Positions 1 through 11,582 of a stretch of 64,000 nt of DNA are shown piece after piece (within the stretch, counting starts at the first letter, position 1; each line of letters opens with the position of its first letter). Source of the stretch: Phoronis australis (Eukaryota > Phoronida > Phoronidae); contig NMRA01000051.1 of NCBI GenBank assembly GCA_002633005.1, positions 126,001 through 190,000 on the forward strand. The letters are read 5' to 3'. A program made the translations under genes and the position numbers. The notes beneath the pieces were generated by a model that was given only the letters and a program-made list of their open reading frames with translations, made no database searches and was not told the origin of the DNA.

Positions 1-1718
1 TACCGTGAAAAACATATTGTGAATCATGCCTGTTTTTCATTATCTTTGAAAATACAGCCGCTATTTAAGAACTGCTACCAAAAACTTGCTATTGATGAAC
101 GACAAGAAAACGCGAGCAGACGAGGAACAAAAAGTATGATATTTAGCATTCTTACCATTTTGTGAAATCTTCTGAATATTGTTTCCTACTGACTGAGAAA
201 GTCTGGTGAAGTTGTTAGAGCCGGAGTCTTGACCTGCAGATTAAACAGTTTGTAGGGTGTGAAAATTAAATCATAGGGAATCTACAAAGACGAAGATAGT
301 TAAACACGAAGACTTAACAACTTTTGAAAGAAACGACAAGCAGATGATGAAAGTTTTGCCACATGTAGTCAAAAGAAACGTGCCACCGCAAGTCAAGCGT
401 TATAATGTATATTGAATAGGCAAGAGTACCAAAGTGGACTGCCAGCTTCAAAGTTCAAACTGCCTACTACATATGGCCTGTCACAAATGAAGAAACATGA
501 TCTAATATCAAACATGTACTTCACAATCTAAATGCTATTTGAAGAAAAACCAGGACGGCACGTTTTAGTAGAAGCTTCCATAATTATCAATTGAATTCCT
601 ACGAGATGTTGCTATGCAACAATCAAAAGTCAAGTAATTTCGAATAAACCATGGCAATGGTGGAAGCATCTAATAATCTATAATGCTTTGAAAACTGCTG
701 CTTGAGTTGATATACTATATTTGCAATATAACAGTGGCAAGTGCATAAGGAAGAATAATCAGCAGCGGCAACAGCACAGAAGGGTAGGAGAATAAAGATG
801 ACCAGGATAATTATTGTAACAGTCCTGTTTCACTAATATGTCATAACATTACAACATTAATGAGTATTAACTGAGACTTATGGCCAGTTTAAAGTTTTGG
901 CGTGAGTTTCCACGCCGCAAAGTCACATTTTCACGACATTTCAGTTAAACGGGTCTCTGGCTGTAATTATCGCAAAAAGGCCATTTTTCACAGGTTATAA
1001 TTTCCTACCACACAACAATAAGTATGAAATATATTGACATATATGCCAGTAATTGGGTCTAAGTACCTATATCTGAAATATTTCTTAAAAGAATACATCT
1101 TTGACAATTCTTAACTTATTTCTCAGACAAATAATTTTTTTTTACATTTTCGAAATCTGCAAATAATGTAAAATTTACCAAATGTTATTCAATAATACCT
1201 ACGAAGTAAGCTCTCATGGCTTGAATACTGCGACAAAACTGTGGTGAGAAAAGAATGAGGAACAGAGGGAAAGGTAAAAGCAAGCACTACCTGCCCTATT
1301 ATAGGAGGCAAACCCACCTCCTTGATAAGAGTTGGTGTTTCCGACCCCGCCAAACTCTCCGTGGCCATATGATGTCATGATGGGCTAGACAGCAACTGGT
1401 AGTCTGTAATGTAAGCAATTTCAAATGAAAACAACTTCTCAGCATTTTCTTTCCATAGCTTCATCACTATTCACTGAATGCTTGAAAGACAATGACCATG
1501 TTTCAGCCCAAACTGATGCCTGTGCCAAACTGAAGCTACCGAAAGTTCCAGAATTGATGCCATGGTTTTTGGGTTTCTTAACGGTTATCAGAACCCAAAT
1601 AGACGTCAACGAACGCTAGGTAGTGTGCAATAGTTTCTCAGGACACTTTCCCAGTGTGCATTAAATTGGAGGTTGTAGTCATGTTGTCTTTTATTTTTCA
1701 TTCTTTACGACTTTACCC
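1..1718. other. non-coding stretch, no feature recognised
   Basis: I see no long open frame, recognisable domain or repeat here. The short frame at 1425-1619 has no domain character and no splice context. The AT-rich composition is like the rest of the intergenic DNA. Confidence 0.5.
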
Positions 1719-2010
1719 TAGACAGTGACCACTGTCTCTAGCTGGCTGAGTAGAGATGGTGTCAAGCTCCTATGGTAACTTCACACACCGGAAGCTTTTT
1801 GGTGAATTATGCCTCACACTGATTAAAAAATCAAAGTCGCATTGTTATAATTACCTTGCATGCATAGAGGATCACCTTAGGAGGCCGTCGATGTCTTCAA
1901 TTCCTTCCAACTCGAACAAATATTTCCGTTATCAAACTTTTTCTTCCAGCAGTCTTTTGTTCAGTTCCCATAATCGGAAACTGTCCATTTTTCACACCAG
2001 GGGTTGATTT
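1719..2010 (+). repeat. interspersed hairpin repeat, copy A
   Basis: This copy starts with a hairpin at 1731-1760, whose arms read ACTGTCTCTA and TAGAGATGGT around a 10-bp loop. A conserved segment with TATGCCTCACACTGATTAAA follows, then a segment shared in inverted orientation with 2210-2345 and 55700-55860 (CAGTCTTTTGTTCAGTT type). Further copies lie at 2175-2715 and 55695-56420, with fragments at 40654-40688 and 61757-61800. No coding capacity is seen. It looks like a non-autonomous element. Confidence 0.7.
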
Positions 2011-2011
2011 T

Positions 2012-2154
2012 GAGTAAGAGGCGGGGGGGGGGGGGGGNAGAATCAGGGCTGAGTATTAGCCAGAATTTTACCCATCAGACATTCGCACCCCCGAACTTTC
2101 AAATGGAATGTAGGAGAATTTTAGGGGGGCATGGCCGCTCTAAATCCGCCACTG
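2012..2154. mobile_element. MITE relic with GGCGGAT-type end and poly-G/N tract
   Basis: The right end reads ATCCGCCACTG, the terminus also found at 25674 and close to that at 27770. The interior CAAATGGAATGTAGGAGAA resembles the inverse of the interior of the 27615 element. A run of about 16 G ends in an undetermined base at 2038, so the left end is uncertain. Confidence 0.5.
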
Positions 2155-2174
2155 AACACTTCAAGTGGAAGGTG

Positions 2175-2715
2175 GGTATGACATCATATCCCCTGGCGTG
2201 CACAGTGTGAAAGAGGCCAGTCACCGATATTGGAAACTGAACGAGGGACTGCTCGAAACAAAGTTTGATAAAGGGAGTGTTTAATTCTTTGAGTTCGAAG
2301 GAACTGAAGACATGGACGGCATCCAAAGGCTAAGGGCCTAAGGCTAAGGTGTCCCTCTATACGCAAAATGTACAACCACAGGCATCCTCAGCTTCTGATC
2401 GTCCCCAATACACTAGATATAATACTACAAGGTATGACACTGCGGACTAGAAATTCCACGGATGCTTCACAGCAAACATAAAACTCAATAAATTTACATA
2501 AAACAGAGGTTCAACAAACCGGCGATCGGAAGCTGAGGACGCCTGTGTTTACAACAACGTGACTTTGATGTTTTAGTCGGTGTGAGGCATAATTCGCCGA
2601 AAAGCTGCCAGCGTATGAGGCTCTTATAGGAACTAAACCGTCTCTACTGAGCCAGCTAGAGACGGTGGTCACGTCTACAGACACACAGTAGCCTGCTAAA
2701 ACCAATCAGACAATT
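2175..2715 (-). repeat. interspersed hairpin repeat, copy B
   Basis: Read on the minus strand this matches copy A. The hairpin at 2637-2666 has perfect 10-bp arms (ACCGTCTCTA / TAGAGACGGT) around a 10-base loop. The CGGTGTGAGGCATAATTCGC segment follows, then the CATCCAAAGG segment near 2320. Copies A and B therefore face each other as a loose inverted pair. Confidence 0.7.
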
Positions 2716-3295
2716 GCCCATTGGTATTAAAAATAGGATGAAAATCCTTCTAACAACATCAAATCGTTCCACATTTTTTCACAATCTTCACTATCAGAAT
2801 CATCCATAAACCGTAAACTAACCCTGATCTCTGAGAAGCGTAGACACAGTTCCAAGCAAAAACTCCAGTGTAATTAAACATTAAACAACAAACTACTGGG
2901 ACCGACGTTCACTCCTCTTTTTTCGCCATCTTTATTTTCAGAAAAGTGACGTCACATGTTATGAATCACATCGCCAGTAGATGTCGCCAGTACCGAAACG
3001 AAGTGCATTATATCTGAATCAATGACACAGCAGCCGCTTTGGATCAGTGAATTAGTGTTGTACTAGAATAGTTTCTTCCACAAAGTATATGTTAATAAAC
3101 TAAAATAAAATCTAAGATTGTGTTTCCGTTATCGTGTTGTAGTTCACACGGCAATGCTTTCTGTTTGTTTGATTCACGATACTCGTGACTGAAGTTGAAC
3201 GGTTGTGAACACTGAAGCCGCCGCGTGGGAGGGGGGAGGCTAAAATTATCCTCCCAGATTCCATTTGGCAGTTCGAGGTGAGAATTTCTGTGTAA

Positions 3296-3459
3296 CATAT
3301 GCCCGCACCCAAGGGGGGGGGGCGACTCCTCGGGGAGTGAATGCACAATGCACAGACCTTGAACAAACCCTGTTGGTTTAGGTCCCGGACAACTTAAACC
3401 CGGCAAAAATTCATGAGAGACCCCCTACATCCCTACATTTTAGGCTGGGCGCGCGCATG
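3296..3459. mobile_element. short MITE with GCGCGCAYCC-type inverted ends
   Basis: The left end CATATGCCCGCACCCA and right end GGCTGGGCGCGCGCATG are imperfect inverted repeats. The same ends bound the element at 6102-6342, and the right-hand interiors are also alike (CAAAAATTC followed by a C-run). It contains a G9 tract and has no coding capacity. Confidence 0.6.
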
Positions 3460-6101
3460 AGGCGAAATTCCGTCTATTTACGAGTCAAAAAAAACGCCTC
3501 AAATACTTGTGGATACATGACTGCCTGGTAGCTACGCATCACATCGCCCATCTTCATCAGTACAGGTCGTTGTACTGACCAAGGCCACAGTCCGGCTGTT
3601 GACCCAGGCATATAATTTAATCGCTTATCTCTCAACTGTAACAGACTTTTGAATCTAAGATGTTATTATATTAAAGACATTTTCAAGTACAGTTTGATAG
3701 ATTCTACTAATATAAGCCAATTTATTTAATCCCGGTTCTATAGTGTGATTAAAAAACGGACGATCGCCGCACAAATAAAAAAGTGGGATTGTTTATCATT
3801 CCATCCAAGGCGAAGGACAAACTGCATAGAGCCTTGGTATATCCAAATTTAAATCACTTATTTTTCAAAAAAAAAAAAAACACACACAAGAAGTTCTGAG
3901 CTGAAAAGAAGCGATCTTCGTTATGGTGTACTTATGCCAAATTTTCATCTTCGCTTCCAAACAGTTTTATTGTCTCAGAAGTTTTCGACAGCCCAGTGAT
4001 CACCGGCGATATTGCCTTAACCACGAGTCTATGCGAGAGTGTCGCTGTAGTCAGGTCTAATTGCTACCCGTACCTCCTGTTTCTGTTCATGTAGTGCCAT
4101 AGCTAGATGCCTTATTTTTTGCCTCCAATCTGTTTTCCAACTCTGGGTAAGCAATATTTATTGAAAATAAAAGTAAGAGATACACCATCTTAGCAAAACA
4201 GCTTATTTTCCAAACAAGGTCCTCAAAAAACCCCCCTAATCCTTTTGATCTATCAGCAATATTTTTTTCAGTCTGATGAATTGCATAGTTGTAATGCTGT
4301 TGTATTTAACATGTTCCACGAATGGAATACGACTTTCTTAAAGCAGCATTCGTTCTGCTTAGCTTGGTTAAAATCTAAAATAGAATTGGTTACATAACAT
4401 TCCTTACCGCGATAGGATTATACTTCGAAATCATAGCTAAAGCTTAATTTTGACCCGTTTAATTGACTGAAAACAAAAATCGAATTATGTATTTTACTCT
4501 TACAAGTTCAGTCTCTTGATGCTCCTTGACGTGACAGGACTCCATTGCCTTACCAACAAGAACATTGAAACCACCAGCGACTCAAGAAAACGCGTCGGAG
4601 TTAATTGAGGCTGGCCAACCCTAAAATTGCGATTTCGAAAATGGCGCATATATGCCGGCATTGCATGACATATCAGCTGGAAACGGAAAAAACATATCAG
4701 TGTAAAGAATGTTATGAGACCAACCTCAGGAAAATAAATTCTCGATTTACTTTTCGTGTTTGAATTAGCTATAAAAGGCGACAGGCATCTTTAATTCTAC
4801 AGCGGGTATCAGCGAATTTTAATTCGCTGATACCTCTAATAAAATCCCAATAAGACAAAAGAATTTTGGTATTTTATTGCCCCGTTGAAAACTAATAACG
4901 TCAAGAATTATATCCCAACCAAAACTAAGCGCAAAAATACTTTTATCCCTTAATCTGGTTTTCCAATTTCTGTTATCCAACAAGTCAGCTGTTTATCTGT
5001 CCATGGTAGATATGAGTAATTTCTCAGTAGGACATGACACCAGAATTAAGCACACTGAAAATTACTTAACTATTGAGATAAGGACCAATATTTATTGCCG
5101 AAACACTTCCGAGACAAACAAATTGTATAAGCTATGGTATCGAACAAATGTCAAGTACAACAAGTTTTATTTGTCTAAGAGATACAAATTTATGATAAAA
5201 ACAAACTATACAGCGTAGTGCAAAATCATTCTTGGTTGGTGTCTATTAGAAGAGAAAAATATTTAAAAATCAAGAATACCTTCAAATGGAACCGTTTTGA
5301 ATCTTGTATGATGTGTTTTGCTCTCCATGATCTGAACAACAATACGATCACATGCTAATACAAAAACAGAAAAGAACAAAACGGTGAAAATGTATACACA
5401 GATGAAAACAGTACAGCCTTATTTAGCTAAAAAGTGACGAAGATAAGAAGAAAAAAGACCTCTCACGCGTGATTCGCGACGCAAGTAAACGCAGGTCTTT
5501 CATTGGAAAACACTGTAAACATAACAAGTGTTAACGACCAAGCACCGGCGTTCGACGTTATTTTCCAGTCGCAAACCGAGAAGTCAATTCAAATATCTAG
5601 TTTAATGCGACCCGTCTTCTTTAATTTAGACCAGCTGCCGTTGAAATAAATCTCAGTTTGTTCCTTAGTAGAAACGGATGTGATTTCTGGAGTTGAACAG
5701 AACTGGTAGTTAGTTATCGCTCTACAATTTAAGTTGAATAGCCATTTTTAATCGTCAAGCAAACAATAACGAATTGTCAGTTGTTTGCAAGACAAAAAAT
5801 TAAAACACTTCCTACATGAGTAAGGAAAAAGTTGAGACTAATTTTGTATTGACAAATGGTCTAATTCAAAAGTCACGCCCTTCTACTTAAGGTAATATAT
5901 ACTACGTTGGACGTTTGAATTGATTTGTCAGTCAATTCGAAGACCGTGGGGCGTGCTTACCGGTTCCGTGTCAAAACAAACCCGCAATATTTATACACTG
6001 ACGACATAAATTCCTGATCAAGCGTTATTTTCACTATATAGTTAATGTTCAGAGCATTATGCAAAGATCGGTTTTAGGTCAGTCTTCGTGGCTCTCTATA
6101 G
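3460..6101. other. non-coding stretch, one perfect hairpin inside
   Basis: No gene or mobile element is recognised. The frame at 5003-5218 is AT-rich with no domain. The one notable structure is the hairpin at 4805-4834, listed separately. Confidence 0.5.
4805..4834. repeat. perfect 14-bp-arm hairpin
   Basis: GGTATCAGCGAATT is followed after two T by its exact reverse complement AATTCGCTGATACC. The TCTAATAAAA that follows resembles a polyadenylation hexamer context. It matches no other repeat in the window. Confidence 0.8.
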
Positions 6102-6342
6102 CATGCGCGCACCCCGGGGGGGGGGGGGGTCGGGGTCCCCTCATTTGGCGAAGCGGGCACAAAGGTCCGCCATATAGAAATAAAAAGTCCAAAAAATGAG
6201 ACAAAAGTCCACTAAAGAGGCGCAGATGCACAGTTCACAGTATTCAAGGTGGTACCCCGTTTTTTTAGTCCTCCCCGATCAGCAAAAGGTCCACACCGTC
6301 AAAAATTCGAGCCCCCCATATTAAAGGCTGGGTGCGCGCATG
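6102..6342. mobile_element. MITE with CATGCGCGCACCC inverted ends
   Basis: The element is bounded by CATGCGCGCACCCC and GGGTGCGCGCATG. The flanks CTATA and TATAG suggest a TATA target duplication. It carries a long G run at about 6115-6131. It is the same family as 3296-3459 and has no open frame. Confidence 0.7.
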
Positions 6343-7201
6343 TATAGGGCAGAGTTAGGGGGTCGAAAAGGAGAATCTTCGAGATTTTAAGAAGTAGCTG
6401 TGCTTATTGCGTGCTGTTTTTTTGGAAATCAGTTTCGACGAAGTATAATCGCCTTCATATTCTGAGTTTCTGGTTGGATTTCCATGACTTATTCTTTGCA
6501 GTTATGCAAACCCCTGGGGAAGTAGGTGGCAAAATATTCATACTTTCATCAATGCATCTACCGATTGGAGAATCTAGTAAAGCCTATTATATAAGCCAGC
6601 CGCACACTAGGTAGCGGTGTGCTGTTGGCTTATAAAGAACGATTACCGGGTATTTGTAACACACACTACTACATTCTTCATTAAATATTCGACAAGTAAA
6701 AGTTGCGAGACCCGGGTTTGGCGAATAAAAAATTAAAATTAATTTTGACGCGGATACAACAAAACCGCGTGTCCTTGCATTCTCTAATAACTTTCACAGA
6801 AAATTTTAATCGGTGTCTCCAGAAAAGTCGAAAACATTGGTAATCAAATGCCGATGACCTCAACGTGTTTGTGAGAAAATTTCAATAGGCTGTGAAAACT
6901 TAGTTTTAATTCTAATCAAAACTGGTAAAACCAAGGATTTAGAAACTTTAAATAGCAGAATAAGTTGTTTAAAGTTATTTGCTAAAACTTATGATTACTG
7001 ATCTTCGGGACACCCTTTGCGTAAAAGTTAAGGCGATAAGACACGAGGTAAAAACATACAAAGTTCGATTTTGCGAGGCTTTATAAAGTATCAATCGGTC
7101 ACGTAGCCTTCAGTAAAATGACCTTTTTATGTTAGAGGATCCGTGAATGCAGAGGTTGTCTCCGTGTGAATAGACACAAAACACGTCGAAATACAGCAAA
7201 T
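6343..7201. other. presumed upstream region of the first carotenoid oxygenase gene
   Basis: This holds the 5' flank of the gene starting at 7202. No clear TATA box or other core promoter element could be assigned, and no repeat was recognised. Confidence 0.4.
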
Positions 7202-9500
7202 ATGGTTGTGTTCCGTTTCAGGTCGGAAATAGTGGTAATGATGTTGTTTCTTCAAATCGCACGGCCCCAAGAGGAAGGATTTGATCTGCTGTGGCTGTCG
7301 AACAATCAGGAGGTAAAAAATAAAACTTTAAGAACGGACGGTCGCGTCCCCTACTGGATAAAAGGAAGTTTGGTAAGTTACCCAACTAACCGAGTATCTG
7401 CTCGCTTACTTTATATCCTATTATATCAACTTTGAATTTAATCATTGTCACTTTATTGCGGAAAAACAAGTTAGTCAAACTTTTGATTAAGATACTTTAC
7501 CGTTGTGAAATTGGTCTGCAAATCGTACTCAAGTCAAATTATGGATGACCTCTGGCTTTGGAAAGAACTGACAATTCGTTATTGCTTGTGACCAACCTTC
7601 CCAAAATAATCACAGTGTACAGGGTCTCAAGAAATAAATGATCTGCCAGTTCTTTCAAAATTCAGAAATCAGTTGATAGGGGCGCCGAAAGACATTCGCA
7701 TAGCGGATACAATAGCCCGGACAATACTTGAAACCGTAACTGAAGTAGTTCACGACTGCGGAGTTTCGAGGTCTTACGATGCGCTTTTAGTAACACTGTG
7801 AGATTTTTCTTGTATGTAATTCACCTAAAAGTGGAAGAATTTTGAACTTTTATTTATTGTCCAAAATTTTATCACTGGGAAAACCACCACCGGAGAAACT
7901 TCAGTAACGTAAGACGTGTCTCCCATCTTATTCCTTATGTATAACACAAACAGTTCTTTGTTACCTGTTTCAGGTGAGAAACGGTCCTGGAAGATTTGAA
8001 ATGGGTCCTCACAGCATGAACCACTACTTCGACGGTTTTGCAAAGTTGGCAAAATTTGAATTCGACAGAGGATCTGTAAGATTTTCGACAAAATTTATCA
8101 TGTCTGATTTTTACAAAGACTCGCTGAAAGAAAACGACATAGCGGCTTATTTAACACTCGGACACATTCGACCAGATATCAACTTTCTTAGAAAGCTAGC
8201 AGGGTTTCTTCGTGGCGTCCACAATATGGGTGTCAACGTGAAGCGACTCACAGTGGGCGAATCCACCAAATACTATGCCTTGAATGATATTTGGAGAATG
8301 TATGAATTCAATCCAAAAAATTTGAACACTGTTGGATGTATTGAGCCGCCAACACATGTTAAACAACAATCACATGGGCACCTAACAAAGAGAATACAAG
8401 GTCTTCACTCGATTCCACTCAACATAACATCTCGGAAAACGATGGACTTGAATAAAAAGAACTACTCATTTAGAAAAAACACCAGATCAATGCCAATAGA
8501 ACGTGCAGGCGATGTTGGCGAATTTTCCATGGATCCACGATTGTCGTCTGCTCACCCACAGAAAGAACATGGTCGCAATAACTGGATTACGTTTTACACA
8601 CATTGGAGCCCTATTGGCGAAACACACGTCTATGTATATCGTATTCCATCTTTGGAAAAGCCAGAACTGATAACTGTACTAGAACTTGATAAAATACGAT
8701 ATATGCATTCATTTGGGATGACAAAAAACCATGTAGTGTTCACTATTAACTCTTGCTACGTGGACATGGCCGAAGCCGTTACTTCTGTTCCTTTCGATGG
8801 CATAACATGTGACCACGAAAACCATTCGTCTGTGTTCGTTGTCGACTTAAGAAACAACCAGGTCACGAAATTGCAGACGAAGCCGTTGTTCGTTATGCAC
8901 CACATCAACGCTTACGAAGCAGACGACAACACTATCATCTGCGACATGACAGACCATCACAATTTTAGCCTGGTCAAAAACTTGACGAGAGACATTTTAC
9001 TAGACAAACAACGAAGAAACAGCGAACTTCACCCCATCAGCAGATATGTTAGGTTGATTATTCACCTAGACACAAATGACATCGAATTTAAGCATTTCGA
9101 TGCAAAGCCTGAATATCAGTTCGTGGCGACATCTGAATTTCCTGTTATTAATTCAGCGAAGCGTTATACTAAACACTGCTTCATATACGGTGTAACATTT
9201 ACTTCTGATGCCAGAACATTTGCGAACATCAGTCTCACAAAAAAAGATGTCTGTGCCGGAGGCGATAGCGATGGATTTTGGCAAGTTGAAAACCATTATC
9301 CCAGCGAACCAAGGTTCTTGGCTTCTCCAGGGGCAACAGAAGAAGATGACGGAGTTCTCCTGTCCGTTGTTCTAGATGGAAGGAAACGGAAGTCTTACCT
9401 GGCTATTATCAACGCAAAAACAATGAAACTTCTTTCTGTGACATATTCGCCTGTTACAATACCATTTGGCATTCACGGGAAATTCTTTGAAGAATTGTAG
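7202..9500 (+). CDS. carotenoid oxygenase family protein (RPE65/BCO-like), paralogue 1
   Basis: Two exons, 7202-7372 and 7974-9500, join in phase 0 (GSL then VRNGPG) across a 601-bp GTAAGT...CAG intron, giving 565 residues. The fold is a seven-bladed propeller with an iron centre that cleaves or isomerises carotenoids and retinoids. The four iron ligands are visible: SSAHP, RYMHSFGMT, FVMHHINAYE and GIHGKFF. The second-shell acids in SEFP and TEEDDGV are also present. The third, usually Glu in a TET/SET motif, appears to be Asp (ALND). The PDPCK motif is missing. The N-terminus has a basic stretch then IVVMMLFLQIA, like a signal peptide or anchor. Sequons NKT, NIT, NYS, NHS, NFS, NLT and NIS are present. 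An insert of roughly 40-50 residues, rich in basic residues, precedes the first histidine. The family is certain; the substrate and the BCO1, BCO2 or RPE65 class are not. Confidence 0.93.
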
Positions 9501-10143
9501 ACTCGTACGTCCGACCAATCGAATGTATTGAACATTCTTGCTTTAAGAATGGAGTTTACAGCAGTCATACATACACGAAGCTTACCAGTAAAATCGCGGT
9601 TGATGTTTGTCAGGCTGCTAGAACTTCACCTGCAAAATGACTTAGAATGAGTCTCAACCTACTCAAATGACAAGTTCAAATTGATATAGACCTAGACAAC
9701 AATGAATATTCAAATTCTTTTTTAGAAGTCATTAAGTTGATATTCGACCTGGATTGGAATCGTACAGGTTTCTGATTAGCGGCCATAAGTGGTGTTTATT
9801 TCTTTATAAGGTCAGCGGACTTCGTGCAAACTCGTTGTCGAGCTCTCTAAATCTGCTTTCGTCTGGTAGTCAAGCTGGGCACGAACCATTCTATCATTCT
9901 AGCAAATATATCTAAACACAAAAGATTCGCGGTACACAATAATAGTGAAGCATTGTTGTTAGTAAAATTCTACGAAACATCGGTGGCGGCAAATTACCTG
10001 AGATTATTTCGATGTGTGGCTGACATCTTCATCGGTGGTGTTGCTTTTATACTGAACGATGACGGAGATCACCCTCTCCATGAAACTGAAATGCAGTTTC
10101 AGATAAAGTAAAATATATTTGTTTCTCTCCATGGCGGTAGGCG
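9501..10143. other. 3' flank of carotenoid oxygenase 1
   Basis: Non-coding sequence follows the TAG stop and presumably includes the 3' UTR. No AATAAA signal was identified with confidence and no repeat was recognised. Confidence 0.4.
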
Positions 10144-10595
10144 TCTGCTTGATCTTTCGGTGGCCCGAAAGAATCACTGCTATTTTAGTTAAATTACTTT
10201 TTTATTTTTTCTGTTTCTAAAGTGGCCCGAACGTATCACGGGTATTTTAGTTAAATTATTTTTCCTTTTCCACCCAGGTGGAAATAATTTACACTTGGGC
10301 GAGGATGAATTTGCCAAGGTGAAAATGTTTCCACCCGAGTGTAAACAATTTCAACACCGGTGGAAATAATTTACACCTAGGTTGAAATTATTTCCATCCA
10401 GGTTGAAATTATGTACACCCAGATTGAAATAATCACTATCTGGCAAGTTATTTACGCCGGGTGAAAATTGACCCCATCTGGGTAGAAATTAATTCCACTC
10501 GGGTGGAAAATATTTCCACCTAGGTGAAAAAGGAAGAATAAAAAAGTAATTTAACTAAGTGATGATGCTTTAGGGCCACCGTATGATCCAGACTG
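10144..10595. mobile_element. foldback MITE with internal ~20-bp palindromic minisatellite
   Basis: The left end has CGGTGGCCCGAAAGAATCAC and then TTTTAGTTAAATTACTTTTT. The right end is its imperfect reverse complement (GTAATTTAACTAAGTGATGA, then TAGGGCCACCG). An internal copy of the terminus begins near 10221. Between the arms (about 10260-10535) are many variants of CCACCCAGGTGGAAATAATT in alternating orientation. Nothing is coding. Confidence 0.75.
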
Positions 10596-11481
10596 ATTCC
10601 CTAACCTTTCTCGTGCAATTCACTGCTTCAATATCAATCAGCCAGGTACACGTTTAGCTACATAATTACAGGAGTTCCTCTAGACCGGGTAGTTTAGGTA
10701 CCTTGAGTCCTATGTACTGACTAATCAGACAATGACATGATTATCACCCGCCAAAGACGAAGGGAAGATAGTAATGGTAAGCAGCATTCTATGTGCACGC
10801 CGTTCCGTCAGTTCATGCAGAGAAATGTCGACCAAACTTCAGAAAACAAATCCTGTATAAATTCTGCTTGTCTCAGATGATTTTGTTTTGGAAAAAAGGG
10901 CATCAAAAAACAGAGACCGGAACTAGCTCGCGCTTATTTCAAGAACCGGTTGACAGGTTTTTATGAAAATTGACAGTGATTTATGGTGGGGGTGCACCGT
11001 ACCAGGTGAGTCAAAATAAAGCCATTCTGAAATCTTATTTTAACAGAATACAAGTTTTCAGATAAATCATTGTGAAAATAATTTTAACTGTTTACCTAAC
11101 GATTACTTCGATTGTGTCCGGCGCCCAAACTCATCAGCAGTTTACATGAATTTAACCATTGAAGTTTGGTTAAATCAAGCTGTTATGCTTGAAAATACTT
11201 TTCTGCTAATTTTTAGACAACGAATAAGGGATTGTTATTTGCAATGATGGAGACAAAATGTTGAAAGTAATCTTAAACTGCCTTTTTGTAACCAATTTAA
11301 AAAAGAATTCCATTTGGAAAAAATTAAGTACACAAATTATGTCCATAGCACGTTTTTGTTGCTCTAGCCACAGTCTCGTGATTGAAGTAGGCAGGCACTT
11401 AAATTTAGATGAGTTAAACACAGTGGGTCCCTTCTGCCCCAATGTTGATGAAGACGAGTACCATTTCTTTCTGATGGACTC
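10596..11481. other. non-coding stretch
   Basis: No gene, domain or clear repeat is seen. The frame at 11258-11599 runs into the poly-G MITE and is taken as chance. Confidence 0.4.
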
Positions 11482-11582
11482 CATGGGCGGCGCATTGTAC
11501 GGGGCTGGGGGAGGGGGGNGGGGGGGGGGGGGGGGGGGGGGGGGCTATAGCCCCCACTTATTTCAGTGCTGCGCCAGCCATA
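11482..11582. mobile_element. very short MITE (GGCGGCGCA ends), copy 1
   Basis: It begins CATGGGCGGCGCA and ends near CAGTGCTGCGCCAGCCATAG, with CTATAGCCCCCACTT in between. A long G run contains an undetermined base at 11519, so its true length is unknown. Four more copies lie at 37376-37520 and 39497-39644. Confidence 0.7.

Noticed and set aside
7825-8091. Minus-strand frame overlapping exon 2 of carotenoid oxygenase 1
   Set aside because: Antisense shadow of a strongly supported coding exon.
11510-11544. A G-quadruplex regulatory site at the long G runs (also 2022-2037, 6115-6131)
   Set aside because: The runs are inside MITEs and two of the three contain an undetermined base, so they are more likely element tracts with sequencing trouble than regulatory sites.
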